Shown: positions 44,964 through 53,011 of the stretch, one piece after another
Layout of the letters: each line of letters begins with the position of its first letter
How positions within the stretch are numbered: position 1 is the first letter of the stretch
Source: Amazonocrinis nigriterrae CENA67
GTDB lineage: Bacteria > Cyanobacteriota > Cyanobacteriia > Cyanobacteriales > Nostocaceae
Assembly (NCBI RefSeq): GCF_016056305.1
Contig: NZ_JAECZC010000059.1
Coordinates: 17,799 to 77,798 of the forward strand
DNA: 60,000 nucleotides
Direction of reading: 5' to 3'
Position numbers and translations under genes: made by a program
Notes under the pieces: generated by a model
Seen by the model: the letters and a program-made list of their open reading frames with translations, nothing else
Databases searched by the model: none
Told to the model about the DNA's origin: nothing

Positions 44964-45866
44964 ATGAACTCCGAATCGAAACTTTCTCAAACAGCCAATT
45001 CGTCTTTTACAATGGACGATTTTGCCAAAGCACTAGAAAAACACGACTACCAATTTCAAAAGGGTCAGGTTGTACATGGTAAAGTGTTCCAACTTGACCA
45101 TGATGGCGCTTATGTTGATATTGGTGGCAAATCGTCGGCTTTTCTCCCCCGCGATGAGGCTTCTTTGAGAACAGTCACCGATTTATCGGAAGTACTACCA
45201 TTGCAAGAGCAATTAGAGTTTTTGATTATCCGAGAGCAAGATGCCGAAGGTCAAGTAACTCTTTCACGCAAGCAATTAGAAATTCAGCACATCTGGGAAC
45301 GACTCGCGCAAATGCAGGAAAATTCCCAGACTGTGCAAGTACGAGTTACCGGTGTGAATAAAGGTGGTGTCACTGTCGATTTGAATTCATTGCGGGGGTT
45401 TATTCCGCGATCGCACTTGGCAGAGCGTGATAACTTAGAAGCACTCAAAGGTCAGACTCTCACTGTTGGCTTTTTAGAAATTAACCGCAACACTAACAAA
45501 CTCATACTTTCCCAACGGTTAGCGACTCGTTCTAGTAACTTCAACTTGTTAGAAATAGGTCAGTTGGTGGAAGGTAAAGTCACAGGTATCAAACCTTTTG
45601 GCGTATTTGTCGATTTAGATGGTATCAGTGCCTTATTGCACATCAAACAAGTCAGCCAAAAATTCATTGATTCTCTAGAAAAAGTCTTTCAAGTCGGTCA
45701 AACTATTAAAGCTGTAATTATCGACTTGGATGAAGGTAAAGGTCGAGTTGCGATTTCTACCAGAGTTTTGGAAAACTTCCCTGGCGAAGTCCTAGAAAAT
45801 CTCGACGAAGTAATGACTTCAGCTGAAGCGCGTGCCAATCGAGCTAGCAACAAAGCTGCTGAATAA
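44964..45866 (+). CDS. rps1b: Ribosomal protein S1 homologue with S1 RNA-binding domains
   Basis: 300 residues with three S1-type OB folds: GQVVHGKVFQLDHDGAYVDI (about 34-105), VQVRVTGVNKGGVTVDLNSL (about 123-190) and GQLVEGKVTGIKPFGVFVDL (about 203-270), followed by an Ala/Arg-rich tail. Cyanobacteria carry two short S1-like proteins; the length and extended N-terminus (about 30 residues, Ser/Asn-rich) fit the second type. It would bind mRNA, either on the 30S subunit or free. The gene symbol is my best match and less certain than the family. Confidence 0.85.
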   Translation: MNSESKLSQTANSSFTMDDFAKALEKHDYQFQKGQVVHGKVFQLDHDGAYVDIGGKSSAFLPRDEASLRTVTDLSEVLPLQEQLEFLIIREQDAEGQVTLSRKQLEIQHIWERLAQMQENSQTVQVRVTGVNKGGVTVDLNSLRGFIPRSHLAERDNLEALKGQTLTVGFLEINRNTNKLILSQRLATRSSNFNLLEIGQLVEGKVTGIKPFGVFVDLDGISALLHIKQVSQKFIDSLEKVFQVGQTIKAVIIDLDEGKGRVAISTRVLENFPGEVLENLDEVMTSAEARANRASNKAAE

Positions 45867-45874
45867 CTTTTAAG

Positions 45875-45940
45875 TCTTCTTTGTGCCTTTGTGTCTTCGT
45901 GGTGAAAAAATCAAACCACAAAGACACTAAGACACCAAGT
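45875..45940. repeat. Inverted repeat of the CTTTGTGCC class
   Basis: TCTTTGTGCCTTTGTGTCTT, then TCAAACCACAAAGACACTAA, on the other arm. Relative of the block at 25034-25088. It sits between convergent genes and probably serves as terminator. The right end overlaps the 3' end of the next gene. Confidence 0.6.
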
Positions 45941-46418
45941 CAAAGGATTTTTCTTGTTGATAGCTATTTCGGAGTTGCTGTAAAGTATCTTCATGAAAAG
46001 CAAAATTAATTAACTCAATTAATTCACGCCAACTATACAATACAGACTCAGAATTAGCTTGCCAAAATTCCTGAATAAAAAAGTCTGCCCACCATTTGGG
46101 TGCTTGTTTTCTGTAATCACCTTCGTGTTGCTTGCGCCAGCGCTTACGCCATTTGATAAAGTCGCTTTCAGTTGGTAGTTGCACTCCCACAATTGGGGGA
46201 AAACTGGCGTAGCTGACAAACTTGCTCACACCTTTAGCGTGGACATAAACTACATATCGCCAGCATTCCACTGTATATATATCTTCAAAATTAATTTGGA
46301 ACATCAAGCAAACTGCTTCTTCCGTAACAAATCGTGCAAGTCGGTGAGGCGTTAACGATTTGTGAACAATTTTTGATTCGCGGATGACAAGCCTTTTTGC
46401 CTTGAGTGATGATACCAT
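45927..46418 (-). CDS. Hypothetical protein (163 residues), unrecognised
   Basis: No family recognised. The protein is aromatic- and Arg/Lys-rich (KWRKRWRKQHEGDY, KQAPKWWADFFIQEFW), probably a soluble alpha/beta protein, with the N-terminal part LTPHRLARFVTEEAVCLMFQ and a strand-like VECWRYVVYVHAKGVSKFVS. The ATG at 46418 lacks a clear RBS. Its 3' end overlaps a dispersed repeat, so the last residues (KSFDLVS) are repeat-derived. It marks the left edge of the accessory region. Confidence 0.5.
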   Translation of the reverse strand: MVSSLKAKRLVIRESKIVHKSLTPHRLARFVTEEAVCLMFQINFEDIYTVECWRYVVYVHAKGVSKFVSYASFPPIVGVQLPTESDFIKWRKRWRKQHEGDYRKQAPKWWADFFIQEFWQANSESVLYSWRELIELINFAFHEDTLQQLRNSYQQEKSFDLVS

Positions 46419-46560
46419 AAAAATGCCTGTGAATTGGGTAGATTTCTGGCCTGTGAGTCGATACGGGTAAGAACGCTATCCGTTTTACGGGATACGTATT
46501 GTAAGTAACGCGATCGCTTTTCAGTTTCCTAGGCCGGAAGGCGATCGTTTTATATAATAC

Positions 46561-46815
46561 ATGATATTTAACGATAGAATTCAATCGCTTGTCAATAGAC
46601 TAATGGGGCTAATTAAGCTAAGAATTCGAGAATTTGCTGAAGAGAAGGGTTGGACACTCAAAGATGTGGCTGACCGTTCTGGGGTAGCCTATAGTTCAGT
46701 GAGGGCTTATGCACGAGCGCCAGGACTAGCAATGGTAGACTTTACATCAATTTTGAAAATGGCCCGTGCTTTGGATGTGATGATTGAAGACTTGGTGGAA
46801 GTAGTAGAAGAGTAG
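46561..46815 (+). CDS. XRE-family HTH regulator (small)
   Basis: 84 residues. A Cro/C1-type helix-turn-helix fills most of the protein: IREFAEEKGWTLKDVADRSG, VAYSSVRAYARAPGLAMVD and the third helix ILKMARALDVMIEDLVEVVE. An ATG at codon 15 (46603) starts at MGLIKLRIREFAEE, closer to the usual length, and may be the real start. It converges on the PIN toxin gene (34-base gap), so it may regulate that locus or be an independent antitoxin-like repressor. Confidence 0.75.
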   Translation: MIFNDRIQSLVNRLMGLIKLRIREFAEEKGWTLKDVADRSGVAYSSVRAYARAPGLAMVDFTSILKMARALDVMIEDLVEVVEE

Positions 46816-46848
46816 TTGAGGTTTGCACAAGTTGGGGAGCGATCGCTG

Positions 46849-47307
46849 TTATCTTGAATGCAACGGTGGAACCTCAAAATCATTGAACGAAGAAACATTA
46901 TAAGACGAATTGGTTACTGCTCTCACCAGTTTGGCATCAAGAGTCAGTAAGATAGCACCAACCTGCTGTGAAAGCGCAACATAAGAAGCATCGTAAGCGG
47001 AAATACCAAAATTCAAAGCTATAGTAACTGCATCCGCCATCAAATCAGCCGTTGAGACAACACGCAAAGGAAAGCTTTTCAGAGTTGCTAAATCTGTCTG
47101 TACTTCACCAGCAGTGTACATCCTAGCCCGGACATACTTCCATAAAACGTTGGCACACTCAATGTAAAAAAGGTCTGGTACAAAAATTTCAGTCTGTGGA
47201 TTGGCAAAATGGGTAAAGAGTTGATTAACTTTAGCAGTTAGTGGGTCAGCGATAAAATACTTGATGCACGCACTAGTATCTATCACACATCGGAGATGGG
47301 TTGTCAT
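46849..47307 (-). CDS. PIN-domain toxin (VapC-like)
   Basis: 152 residues. PIN-domain acidic residues are visible: RCVIDTSACIKYF (first Asp), FYIECANVLWKYV (Glu) and GISAYDASYVALSQQVG with the later Asp, then LTLDAKLVRAV. Such proteins are Mg-dependent RNases that cleave tRNA or rRNA when the antitoxin is degraded. The start overlaps the antitoxin stop by 4 bases, indicating translational coupling. It looks intact, unlike the VapC relic at 41.8 kb. Confidence 0.85.
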   Translation of the reverse strand: MTTHLRCVIDTSACIKYFIADPLTAKVNQLFTHFANPQTEIFVPDLFYIECANVLWKYVRARMYTAGEVQTDLATLKSFPLRVVSTADLMADAVTIALNFGISAYDASYVALSQQVGAILLTLDAKLVRAVTNSSYNVSSFNDFEVPPLHSR

Positions 47308-47573
47308 CTGTTGCGATCTTCTCGAATCAGTTCAGTACTATCAGGTAATCCAAAGTCTGCTGGATTCAAGCGACGACGGCGACTACTTTCTTCTAAAAGT
47401 TTGAGGACATTTTTCCGTTTTTCTTCTTCTGTTTCCTGTGTTTTGGGCTTTTGCAAAGCATTCTGCAATATTGTAATCACTTGAGCATCAATTGAACTGT
47501 TTTCAGCTTCAGCTAACTGTTGCAGCTGTTGGTATAACTCATCAGGTATATTTAGCGCATGAAGGGTAGCCAT
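47304..47573 (-). CDS. Antitoxin of the PIN toxin (FitA/RHH-like)
   Basis: About 89 residues from ATG 47573. The N-terminus ATLHALNIPDELYQQLQQLA is a ribbon-helix-helix of the FitA type; then AENSSIDAQVITILQNALQK and a charged Arg/Glu tail that would wrap the toxin. The start is fixed by GGGAGG 7 bases upstream; a further-upstream in-frame start lacks an RBS. It overlaps the toxin gene by 4 bases (toxin downstream), the classic antitoxin-first order. Confidence 0.85.
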   Translation of the reverse strand: MATLHALNIPDELYQQLQQLAEAENSSIDAQVITILQNALQKPKTQETEEEKRKNVLKLLEESSRRRRLNPADFGLPDSTELIREDRNR

Positions 47574-48123
47574 TGATTGACCTCCCAAAAGATTTATTGG
47601 TAATGCTAGCACGAGGGCAGTGAGGACAGAGCTTATACCAATTCATTATTAGTCCGCGCAGGTAAACGCGCGTTTGTTTTCGATTTGGCACTTAATCCCC
47701 AGTCCCCTTTAGTTTTTGTATGCACATATCTCATATCAAGTCTGCTGAATTACCCGTAATAAAACTACCCCACCCGCCCTGTCGGGCACCCTTCCCTTAG
47801 TAAGGGAAGGGTTGGAGAGGAGTAACGCAAGAATTATGGGCAATTTGCCGGACATCATATCAATTGCATAATTATCTGACGTGAGTTCGATGAACCTCTC
47901 CCCAACCCCTCTCCGACGCGGAGAGGGGCTTTGAAATTCTTGATAGAGAACGGGTTTTGAAGCCTCTCTCCTTTCAGGGGAGAGGTTTGGAGAGGGGTCT
48001 TTTAAATCTGTTGAACTCACGTTTATCTGTGTTTGCGTAGCGTCTCCGTCAGCAGAAAGACGTTGACTGATGACTGTTATCGGTCATCAGTTATCAGTCA
48101 TCAGTCAACACATGCAAAACAGC
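47574..48123. other. Intergenic region rich in inverted repeats
   Basis: Contains GCCCTGTCGGGC and CCTTCCCTTAGTAAGGGAAGG hairpins (the second written here is longer but split by loop TTAGT), the MITE at 47879-48022, and a TCATCAGT/ACTGATGA inverted heptamer pair at 48063-48110. No gene accepted; a 94-codon minus frame at 47736-48020 consists of repeat DNA. Confidence 0.5.
47879..48022. mobile_element. MITE-like element with ACGTGAGTTC inverted ends
   Basis: 144 bases. The left end ACGTGAGTTCGATGAA is inverted relative to the right end GTTGAACTCACGT. The interior is paired CCTCTCCCCAACCCCTCTCC / GGGGAGAGGTTTGGAGAGG blocks. No ORF and no clear target duplication. Confidence 0.65.
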
Positions 48124-48504
48124 CTATTGATTTAATACCTCAATGGTTTGTTGAATCAACTGTCTAGTCTTGTGGAGATTTAGCAGCCTAGTTTGGTCGT
48201 AACGTTCTGGGAGTGGAAGTAACTTACCTTCTAGCGTAGCCCGAATCAGCGCGGCTTGTTCATCAGTAGGTTCTCCCAGTTCATTCAGGATTGTCCCCAG
48301 CGCTTCAAAACTTCTCAAACTCAGATTCTTTAAACCTCTTTTATTAGCTTTGAACTGCTGAATAGCTAGCACAGGAAAAGCCAATAACGGAGTAATCCAG
48401 CTTGTTTTATACCCTGGATTCCCTACTGGCTTGACTTTGTAGCGTACAGCCAAATCTTTCAATTCTTTAAGGGTTTTGCTTTCAAGTTCAGGACGTGTCA
48501 ACAT
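48124..48504 (-). CDS. Hypothetical protein with SAP/Rho-N-like N-terminus
   Basis: 126 residues. The N-terminus LTRPELESKTLKELKDLAVR, then YKVKPVGNPGYKTSWITPLL, has the look of a Rho N-terminal/SAP helix-extended-loop-helix that binds nucleic acid. The rest is helical (ERYDQTRLLNLHKTRQLIQQ). No function known. ATG at 48504. It is a lone gene between repeat blocks. Confidence 0.55.
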   Translation of the reverse strand: MLTRPELESKTLKELKDLAVRYKVKPVGNPGYKTSWITPLLAFPVLAIQQFKANKRGLKNLSLRSFEALGTILNELGEPTDEQAALIRATLEGKLLPLPERYDQTRLLNLHKTRQLIQQTIEVLNQ

Positions 48505-48622
48505 AGTAATGCCTAATTTTCTAATTGGGTTTGGCAGCTATACCAACTTGCGAGGCTCGGCTAGCTGCCATTTAACTATCGCCTAAAGTCTTGCGATAAA
48601 AATTATTTTAGAATAAATTTTT

Positions 48623-48832
48623 ATGCCTAATTACGAAGAAAAACCTTATTTAAAAAAACATCAATTTAAAACCGATAGGGAAGAACCATTAACTGCAAAA
48701 ATAACTCTCAGACTTCCCCCTTCCATGCTGGAAAAATTAAAAACTCTAGATAATTACCCAGAGTTTATTAGGCAAGCAATTTCGGATGCACTAAATAAGC
48801 TTGAAAATTCCAAGGATGTTACAGAAGACTGA
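48623..48832 (+). CDS. Small ribbon-helix-helix-like hypothetical protein
   Basis: 69 residues. The segment AKITLRLPPSMLEKLKTLDN, then YPEFIRQAISDALNKLE, has the strand-helix-helix pattern of RHH repressors/antitoxins (R-L-P-x-x-M-x-x-x-L, then F-I-R-x-A-I). The N-terminus is charged. No partner toxin gene adjoins it. It is 300 bases before herA, in the same direction. Confidence 0.55.
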   Translation: MPNYEEKPYLKKHQFKTDREEPLTAKITLRLPPSMLEKLKTLDNYPEFIRQAISDALNKLENSKDVTED

Positions 48833-48926
48833 TAATATTTTGTAATTAATAGAAAGGTTATTGGCTTTGGTTAAAGCTTTTAGTCTTGGATATTATGTGG
48901 AAGTGAAGGGTAGCGATCGCTTGACT

Positions 48927-49033
48927 TATACTATTTCCAAAAATATTTGCAATACATGAATCGCCTCTTTGGGGCGTACAGTTGTACGCCCCTACTCATG
49001 TATCTGTATCAGGTATTTCGTGAAATGGTATTA
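48927..49033. repeat. MITE-like repeat related to the TACCAATTC family
   Basis: 107 bases from TTATACTATTTCC to TGAAATGGTATTA (imperfect inverted ends). It includes an internal GGGGCGTACAGTTGTACGCCCC hairpin (arms GGGGCGTAC and GTACGCCCC) related to 58806-58824. Confidence 0.6.
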
Positions 49034-49092
49034 CCAGCATAATTTTTAGGGAGGGAAGAGGGGCGATCACTATTTAATATTTCACTTAAATG

Positions 49093-49114
49093 CTACAATA
49101 ATTATTTATTGTAG
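49093..49114. promoter_or_regulatory. Palindrome upstream of herA, copy 1 (operator- or attenuator-like)
   Basis: Arms CTACAATAA and TTATTGTAG around a TTAT centre, followed at once by ten T, and ending 16 bases before the herA ATG. The same palindrome without its first C recurs after nurA at 52855-52875. It could be a repressor operator or an intrinsic terminator/attenuator; sequence alone cannot decide. Confidence 0.6.
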
Positions 49115-49130
49115 TTTTTTTTTTGAAACT

Positions 49131-50690
49131 ATGGGCGAAAAAATTAAACAAGCCCTTTCCTTGACTGATGCTGTTCGGCTGGGAACAACTTCTTCCTCAC
49201 CATTTTTAGGTTCACCAACCTTTGACGAAGTGCCTTTTCATGTACGTGAAGGACGAATGCCAGCTTTGGGAACTTACGTAGTTATCGAACGAGATAAAGA
49301 TGAGATAGTTCATTATGGACGTATTATCGAGGGTACAGAGGATAACCCTCGTGCTAACCCTTCGACACTGCAACAGAATCAGGCATATCAGGTAGGTTCA
49401 GATAAAACCAGACCAGGCGATCGCTCTCCTCATGTCACCCGTGTGATGACTGTTGAAGTTTTGGGAGAAATACACCTTGATGTTAATGAGCGAATAATTA
49501 TTAAAGAACCAAGTTTATTGGCACAAACAGGGCAAGGGGTGTATGAAATACCTGCTGAGAGAATACCCCAACTACTGAACACTCCAGACTCATCTGAACA
49601 AGGTTTTTATCTCGGTGAAATAGAATCTGGCGGGAAAAGTGTAGATTTTGTACTGCCAATGGAAGCCATAGCCCGACATTTGGCAGTTGTGGGAAAAACG
49701 GGTGTAGGTAAAAGTTATGCCACAGGGGTTTTAATAGAAGAATTAGTTAAGCATGGTATACCTGTTATTGCTTTTGATGTTTTGGGAGATGTGATTAATA
49801 CTGCGGAAGATTTAGGAGGGCGTAATTTTCGAGCCGGGGTAAATTTTCGAGTTCCCTATTCAGTAATTGGACACAGTGAATTTTTAGGTTTCGTACCTAA
49901 CTTGACATCTGACCAATTAGAACTCGTATCTATGGCTTATGATGCCGTATTTACTGAAGCATTTCAGAGCTTGGAGGCGCAAGGAAAAGTTAATATTCAA
50001 ATTGACGAATTATTGAAAGAAATCGAAGGTGCTGGTAGTGAATTTGGACAAGCAGCAGTGGGAGGAAGAGCAGCACGCAAAGTTGCAACAGCATTTAAGC
50101 GTAATCCACTATTGACCACAGGAACAGAATCTTGGTTGGGGGAATTTGCTCAACAACCAATTACTAATGTTTTTGTTGGGCATTTGAGCCAACAGCAAAG
50201 AAATTTGATAGTTGGCGCATCAGTAAGATTATTGCAAGCATTGCGTAAGCGCGATCGTATTCCTCCCTTTGTCTTTGTACTGGATGAGGCACACTTTTTC
50301 TTACCAGCAGGAGGACAGATAACACCATCGACTCAAGTTATTCGAGAGATGATTCGTACTGCTCGACATGATGCAATTGGAGTCACCTTAATAACTCAAA
50401 GTCCTGCATCTATGGACAAGCAAGTTTTGTTAACTTGCAATACACGCTTGGTATTTGCTCTAGATCCAGATGATATGAAATTAGTATCTGGTACTTTAGG
50501 TGGTGTTTCCGATGAAATGATTTCTCGTATACCTAAATTACCAAAAGGTACAGCAATCATGTCATCAAGTATGGATATCATACGTCACCCAGCCCTGATA
50601 CGTATTCGTAAACGCGAAACTCGTGAAGGTGCGCCAACACCCAACATTGCAGAGGAAGTCAAAAAATGGCGGCAGCAGAGGATATTTTAA
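49131..50690 (+). CDS. herA: HerA-type FtsK/HerA-clade ATPase
   Basis: 519 residues. An N-terminal HAS-barrel-like domain (GRMPALGTYVVIERDKDEIV, YGRIIEG) precedes the ATPase core: Walker A GKTGVGKS (about 187-194), HGIPVIAFDVLGDVIN, Walker B FVFVLDEAHFF (D385, E386), REMIRTARHDAIGV and ITQSPASMDKQVLLTCNTRL (sensor/arginine-finger region). HerA forms hexameric DNA translocases that partner with NurA nuclease in archaeal end resection and with other nucleases in phage defence. The next gene overlaps by 25 bases and encodes a NurA-like protein. A palindrome plus T run immediately precedes the ATG. Confidence 0.9.
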   Translation: MGEKIKQALSLTDAVRLGTTSSSPFLGSPTFDEVPFHVREGRMPALGTYVVIERDKDEIVHYGRIIEGTEDNPRANPSTLQQNQAYQVGSDKTRPGDRSPHVTRVMTVEVLGEIHLDVNERIIIKEPSLLAQTGQGVYEIPAERIPQLLNTPDSSEQGFYLGEIESGGKSVDFVLPMEAIARHLAVVGKTGVGKSYATGVLIEELVKHGIPVIAFDVLGDVINTAEDLGGRNFRAGVNFRVPYSVIGHSEFLGFVPNLTSDQLELVSMAYDAVFTEAFQSLEAQGKVNIQIDELLKEIEGAGSEFGQAAVGGRAARKVATAFKRNPLLTTGTESWLGEFAQQPITNVFVGHLSQQQRNLIVGASVRLLQALRKRDRIPPFVFVLDEAHFFLPAGGQITPSTQVIREMIRTARHDAIGVTLITQSPASMDKQVLLTCNTRLVFALDPDDMKLVSGTLGGVSDEMISRIPKLPKGTAIMSSSMDIIRHPALIRIRKRETREGAPTPNIAEEVKKWRQQRIF

Positions 50691-52813
50691 CTCAGAAAAT
50701 TTTAGATTTATTACTAAAACAACCAGAAGGTTTAGAAGTTGAGGAAATAAGCAACTATTTGCAAGCAGAAGATAGTGATATTTCTCCAAGAGGTGTACGA
50801 AATATTTTAAACAAACTTGTAAAAGAAGAAAAACTAAAAAAAAATAAGAAGATTCAAAATGAAGGGCGGGGTAAACCTCCCTATATTTATTTTCACCCTA
50901 GTAAATTTCCTTATGATAGTGTCTTAGGTGCTATTCCTGAAATAAAAGATTATACTATCCAGACTAAATCAGATGTCGAAGAAGATGATCTAGAACCAGA
51001 CGAGCGACAAAGCCAAGAACAAGGTCGTTCTGTATTGGAAAGAATAGCAGCTAGTCATTTACAAGAGGAAGCTTACGCCAGAGCAGTTATTGATACAGCC
51101 TATAATTTAGCACAGGAAAACCCTATTGACCTGTTAATCAAAATGACGCAGTGGGTAGTTAATGACATTAACCAAAAAGGAGAAGAAATTCAACAACTAT
51201 TAGATAGAGAAGTCTTTGAAGAAGCCAAACGTAAAGCAGATCAACTAGATTATCAAATAGGATGGTCAAGGCGATATTTTCAATTATTCTGGCGACTAGA
51301 TAGTAGTAAAGCTGGCATTAAAGGAACTTTAGATTTACCGCTTCGATTTACACAATTTAAAAGAGGTAAACGTGCTTTTTTAGATGAACCGGAAGCACGA
51401 AAAATCTTACATAAGAGAATTTTTGGTGACAAAATAATAGAATGCTGGAGTAAGAAAACCAAACCTGATAAGGGAGTAGCAGGAACTGATGCTTCTGTTG
51501 CAGACATTTTTTTAACTCAAAATCCTGGTAGTTTTATTCCTCGTCAACCTATTATTGTCACTACCTCTGCTTCTGCTTTAATAAGCAAAACAGATCAAGA
51601 GTACCAAGATTTTGATATTTCTCCTGATTACTTGCGAGAGTATGATGATTACCAAGCAGCAAGGAATGGTTTAGTATTAGCGCCTGCATTAATGAATTCT
51701 ATAGGCACAGATAGATTTAAACATTCCCGTATGGCAGCAATGGAACTACGCCAATATGTAGCTGACTTTCGCATTGCTACGGGTGAAGCTAGGTGGCGAC
51801 CATTAGGTGATGCTCCAGAATTAGGATACAAACCCAATCCTAGTTTAATTATCCGTGATGGTCGTGTATTTCCCTTGGTGCATCGCTTAGGAGATTACGA
51901 AGACGATACTTTATATGGGCAAATTGTACGTAATCAGATTCAAAAGTTTGTAAGTGTTATTCATAACACAATCTTTAGTCCTTTTGGCGAAATTGTATAT
52001 AGTGGAGCAGTTAAAATACCTCAAATGTCATGGCTTGCTCCGTTAGTTTTTTGGTATCTATATAATAAAAAAGTTCAGGTTAATCGTAAAATTGTAGTTA
52101 CATCTGAGGATGTTTACAAATCGCCTTTTGCAGATACTGCTGTTTCCCATCTTCTTTTTTTAGGTGTAGCTAAACATTTACAAAATTTCTCACCGGATAT
52201 ACTTTTTACTACTTGCAGAGTGCTACGGCGCTTTTCTGATATTGCACTGGTTGAAACTTCATTACCAGTAATTATTGAATCAGAAATGGGTCAGCCTAGA
52301 TTATTACAAGAAAACAATCGTGAAGACTGGCAAGAATTTATTGAACAACATTTAGAAAATAAGCAAAAACAATATCAAGAACCTGTCCTTGATGAAACTG
52401 ATTATGAACCTTTCCTTTACCTATGTACCAGAATAGGTGCTTTTATGTGTTACGCTGCTCCAACATCCGCTTATCAACCAATAGTTACTGACGATGGAGG
52501 AGCAGGACATTTTTTGATACCTCGGCTGGAAGTTGCTGTTGATTTGCACCACCAAGATTCCTATGAAAGAAATTTAGATAAAATGCTGTCGTGGCTTGCG
52601 AAGGGAAATTGGGAATTAGATTATGCTCATACGCAATCAGGTTTTAATTCAGGAGACGAGCAAAATAGCCTTCCTATTCTAGTTCCTAGCGTTACACTCA
52701 TTGCTCATGAAGCTGCTACTTTTTCCAGTAGTAAGTTTCGTGAAGAAGTTCAGGATGAGATTAGAGACTTGATTGCAGAGTTGAAAAGACGCGTGACAAA
52801 AGGAAGCTGGTAG
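50666..52813 (+). CDS. nurA: NurA-domain nuclease with N-terminal winged helix
   Basis: 715 residues, far longer than classical NurA (about 350). Residues 1-75 form a winged helix (ILDLLLKQPEGLEVEEISNY, RGVRNILNKLVKEEKL); about 75-265 is a helical insert; the rest resembles NurA: AGTDASVADIFLT (D275), RMAAMELRQYV (E360), NPSLIIRDGRVFP (D398) and a C-terminal LDYAHTQSGFNS segment. These acidic residues would be the metal ligands (inference from position). Translational coupling to herA (25-base overlap) supports a HerA-NurA machine. The winged helix could bind DNA or regulate the operon. No toxin or reverse-transcriptase motif seen. Confidence 0.75.
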   Translation: MAAAEDILTQKILDLLLKQPEGLEVEEISNYLQAEDSDISPRGVRNILNKLVKEEKLKKNKKIQNEGRGKPPYIYFHPSKFPYDSVLGAIPEIKDYTIQTKSDVEEDDLEPDERQSQEQGRSVLERIAASHLQEEAYARAVIDTAYNLAQENPIDLLIKMTQWVVNDINQKGEEIQQLLDREVFEEAKRKADQLDYQIGWSRRYFQLFWRLDSSKAGIKGTLDLPLRFTQFKRGKRAFLDEPEARKILHKRIFGDKIIECWSKKTKPDKGVAGTDASVADIFLTQNPGSFIPRQPIIVTTSASALISKTDQEYQDFDISPDYLREYDDYQAARNGLVLAPALMNSIGTDRFKHSRMAAMELRQYVADFRIATGEARWRPLGDAPELGYKPNPSLIIRDGRVFPLVHRLGDYEDDTLYGQIVRNQIQKFVSVIHNTIFSPFGEIVYSGAVKIPQMSWLAPLVFWYLYNKKVQVNRKIVVTSEDVYKSPFADTAVSHLLFLGVAKHLQNFSPDILFTTCRVLRRFSDIALVETSLPVIIESEMGQPRLLQENNREDWQEFIEQHLENKQKQYQEPVLDETDYEPFLYLCTRIGAFMCYAAPTSAYQPIVTDDGGAGHFLIPRLEVAVDLHHQDSYERNLDKMLSWLAKGNWELDYAHTQSGFNSGDEQNSLPILVPSVTLIAHEAATFSSSKFREEVQDEIRDLIAELKRRVTKGSW

Positions 52814-52854
52814 TGATTTAGGATGCTACTCAACTTGACATCTACACTAAAAAA

Positions 52855-52875
52855 TACAATAATTATTTATTGTAG
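52855..52875. promoter_or_regulatory. Palindrome downstream of nurA, copy 2
   Basis: Arms TACAATAA and TTATTGTA around the same centre as 49093-49114: 21 identical bases. No T run follows. It lies 42 bases after nurA and 137 before the next small gene, so the two copies bracket the operon exactly. Confidence 0.6.
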
Positions 52876-52943
52876 AGGTGTTTGTACCGTACCAAGTGCT
52901 TTTTGTGAGTAACTTGGCTACGGTCGATACATCATAGTAATGA

Positions 52944-52977
52944 AAAAGCCAGTCCCTTTAATTTTAAGTGGCTGGCT
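52944..52977 (+). terminator. Hairpin upstream of the small wHTH gene
   Basis: AAGCCAGTCCC pairs imperfectly with GTGGCTGGCT across an AT-rich loop. Probable terminator of the herA-nurA transcript. Confidence 0.5.
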
Positions 52978-53011
52978 CTGAATTGTTTTGTTTTTTTGAT
53001 CTTTAAGTATT

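Noticed and set aside
47736-48020. 94-codon minus frame between antitoxin and the SAP-like gene
   Set aside because: Composed of MITE and CCTCTCC repeat DNA.
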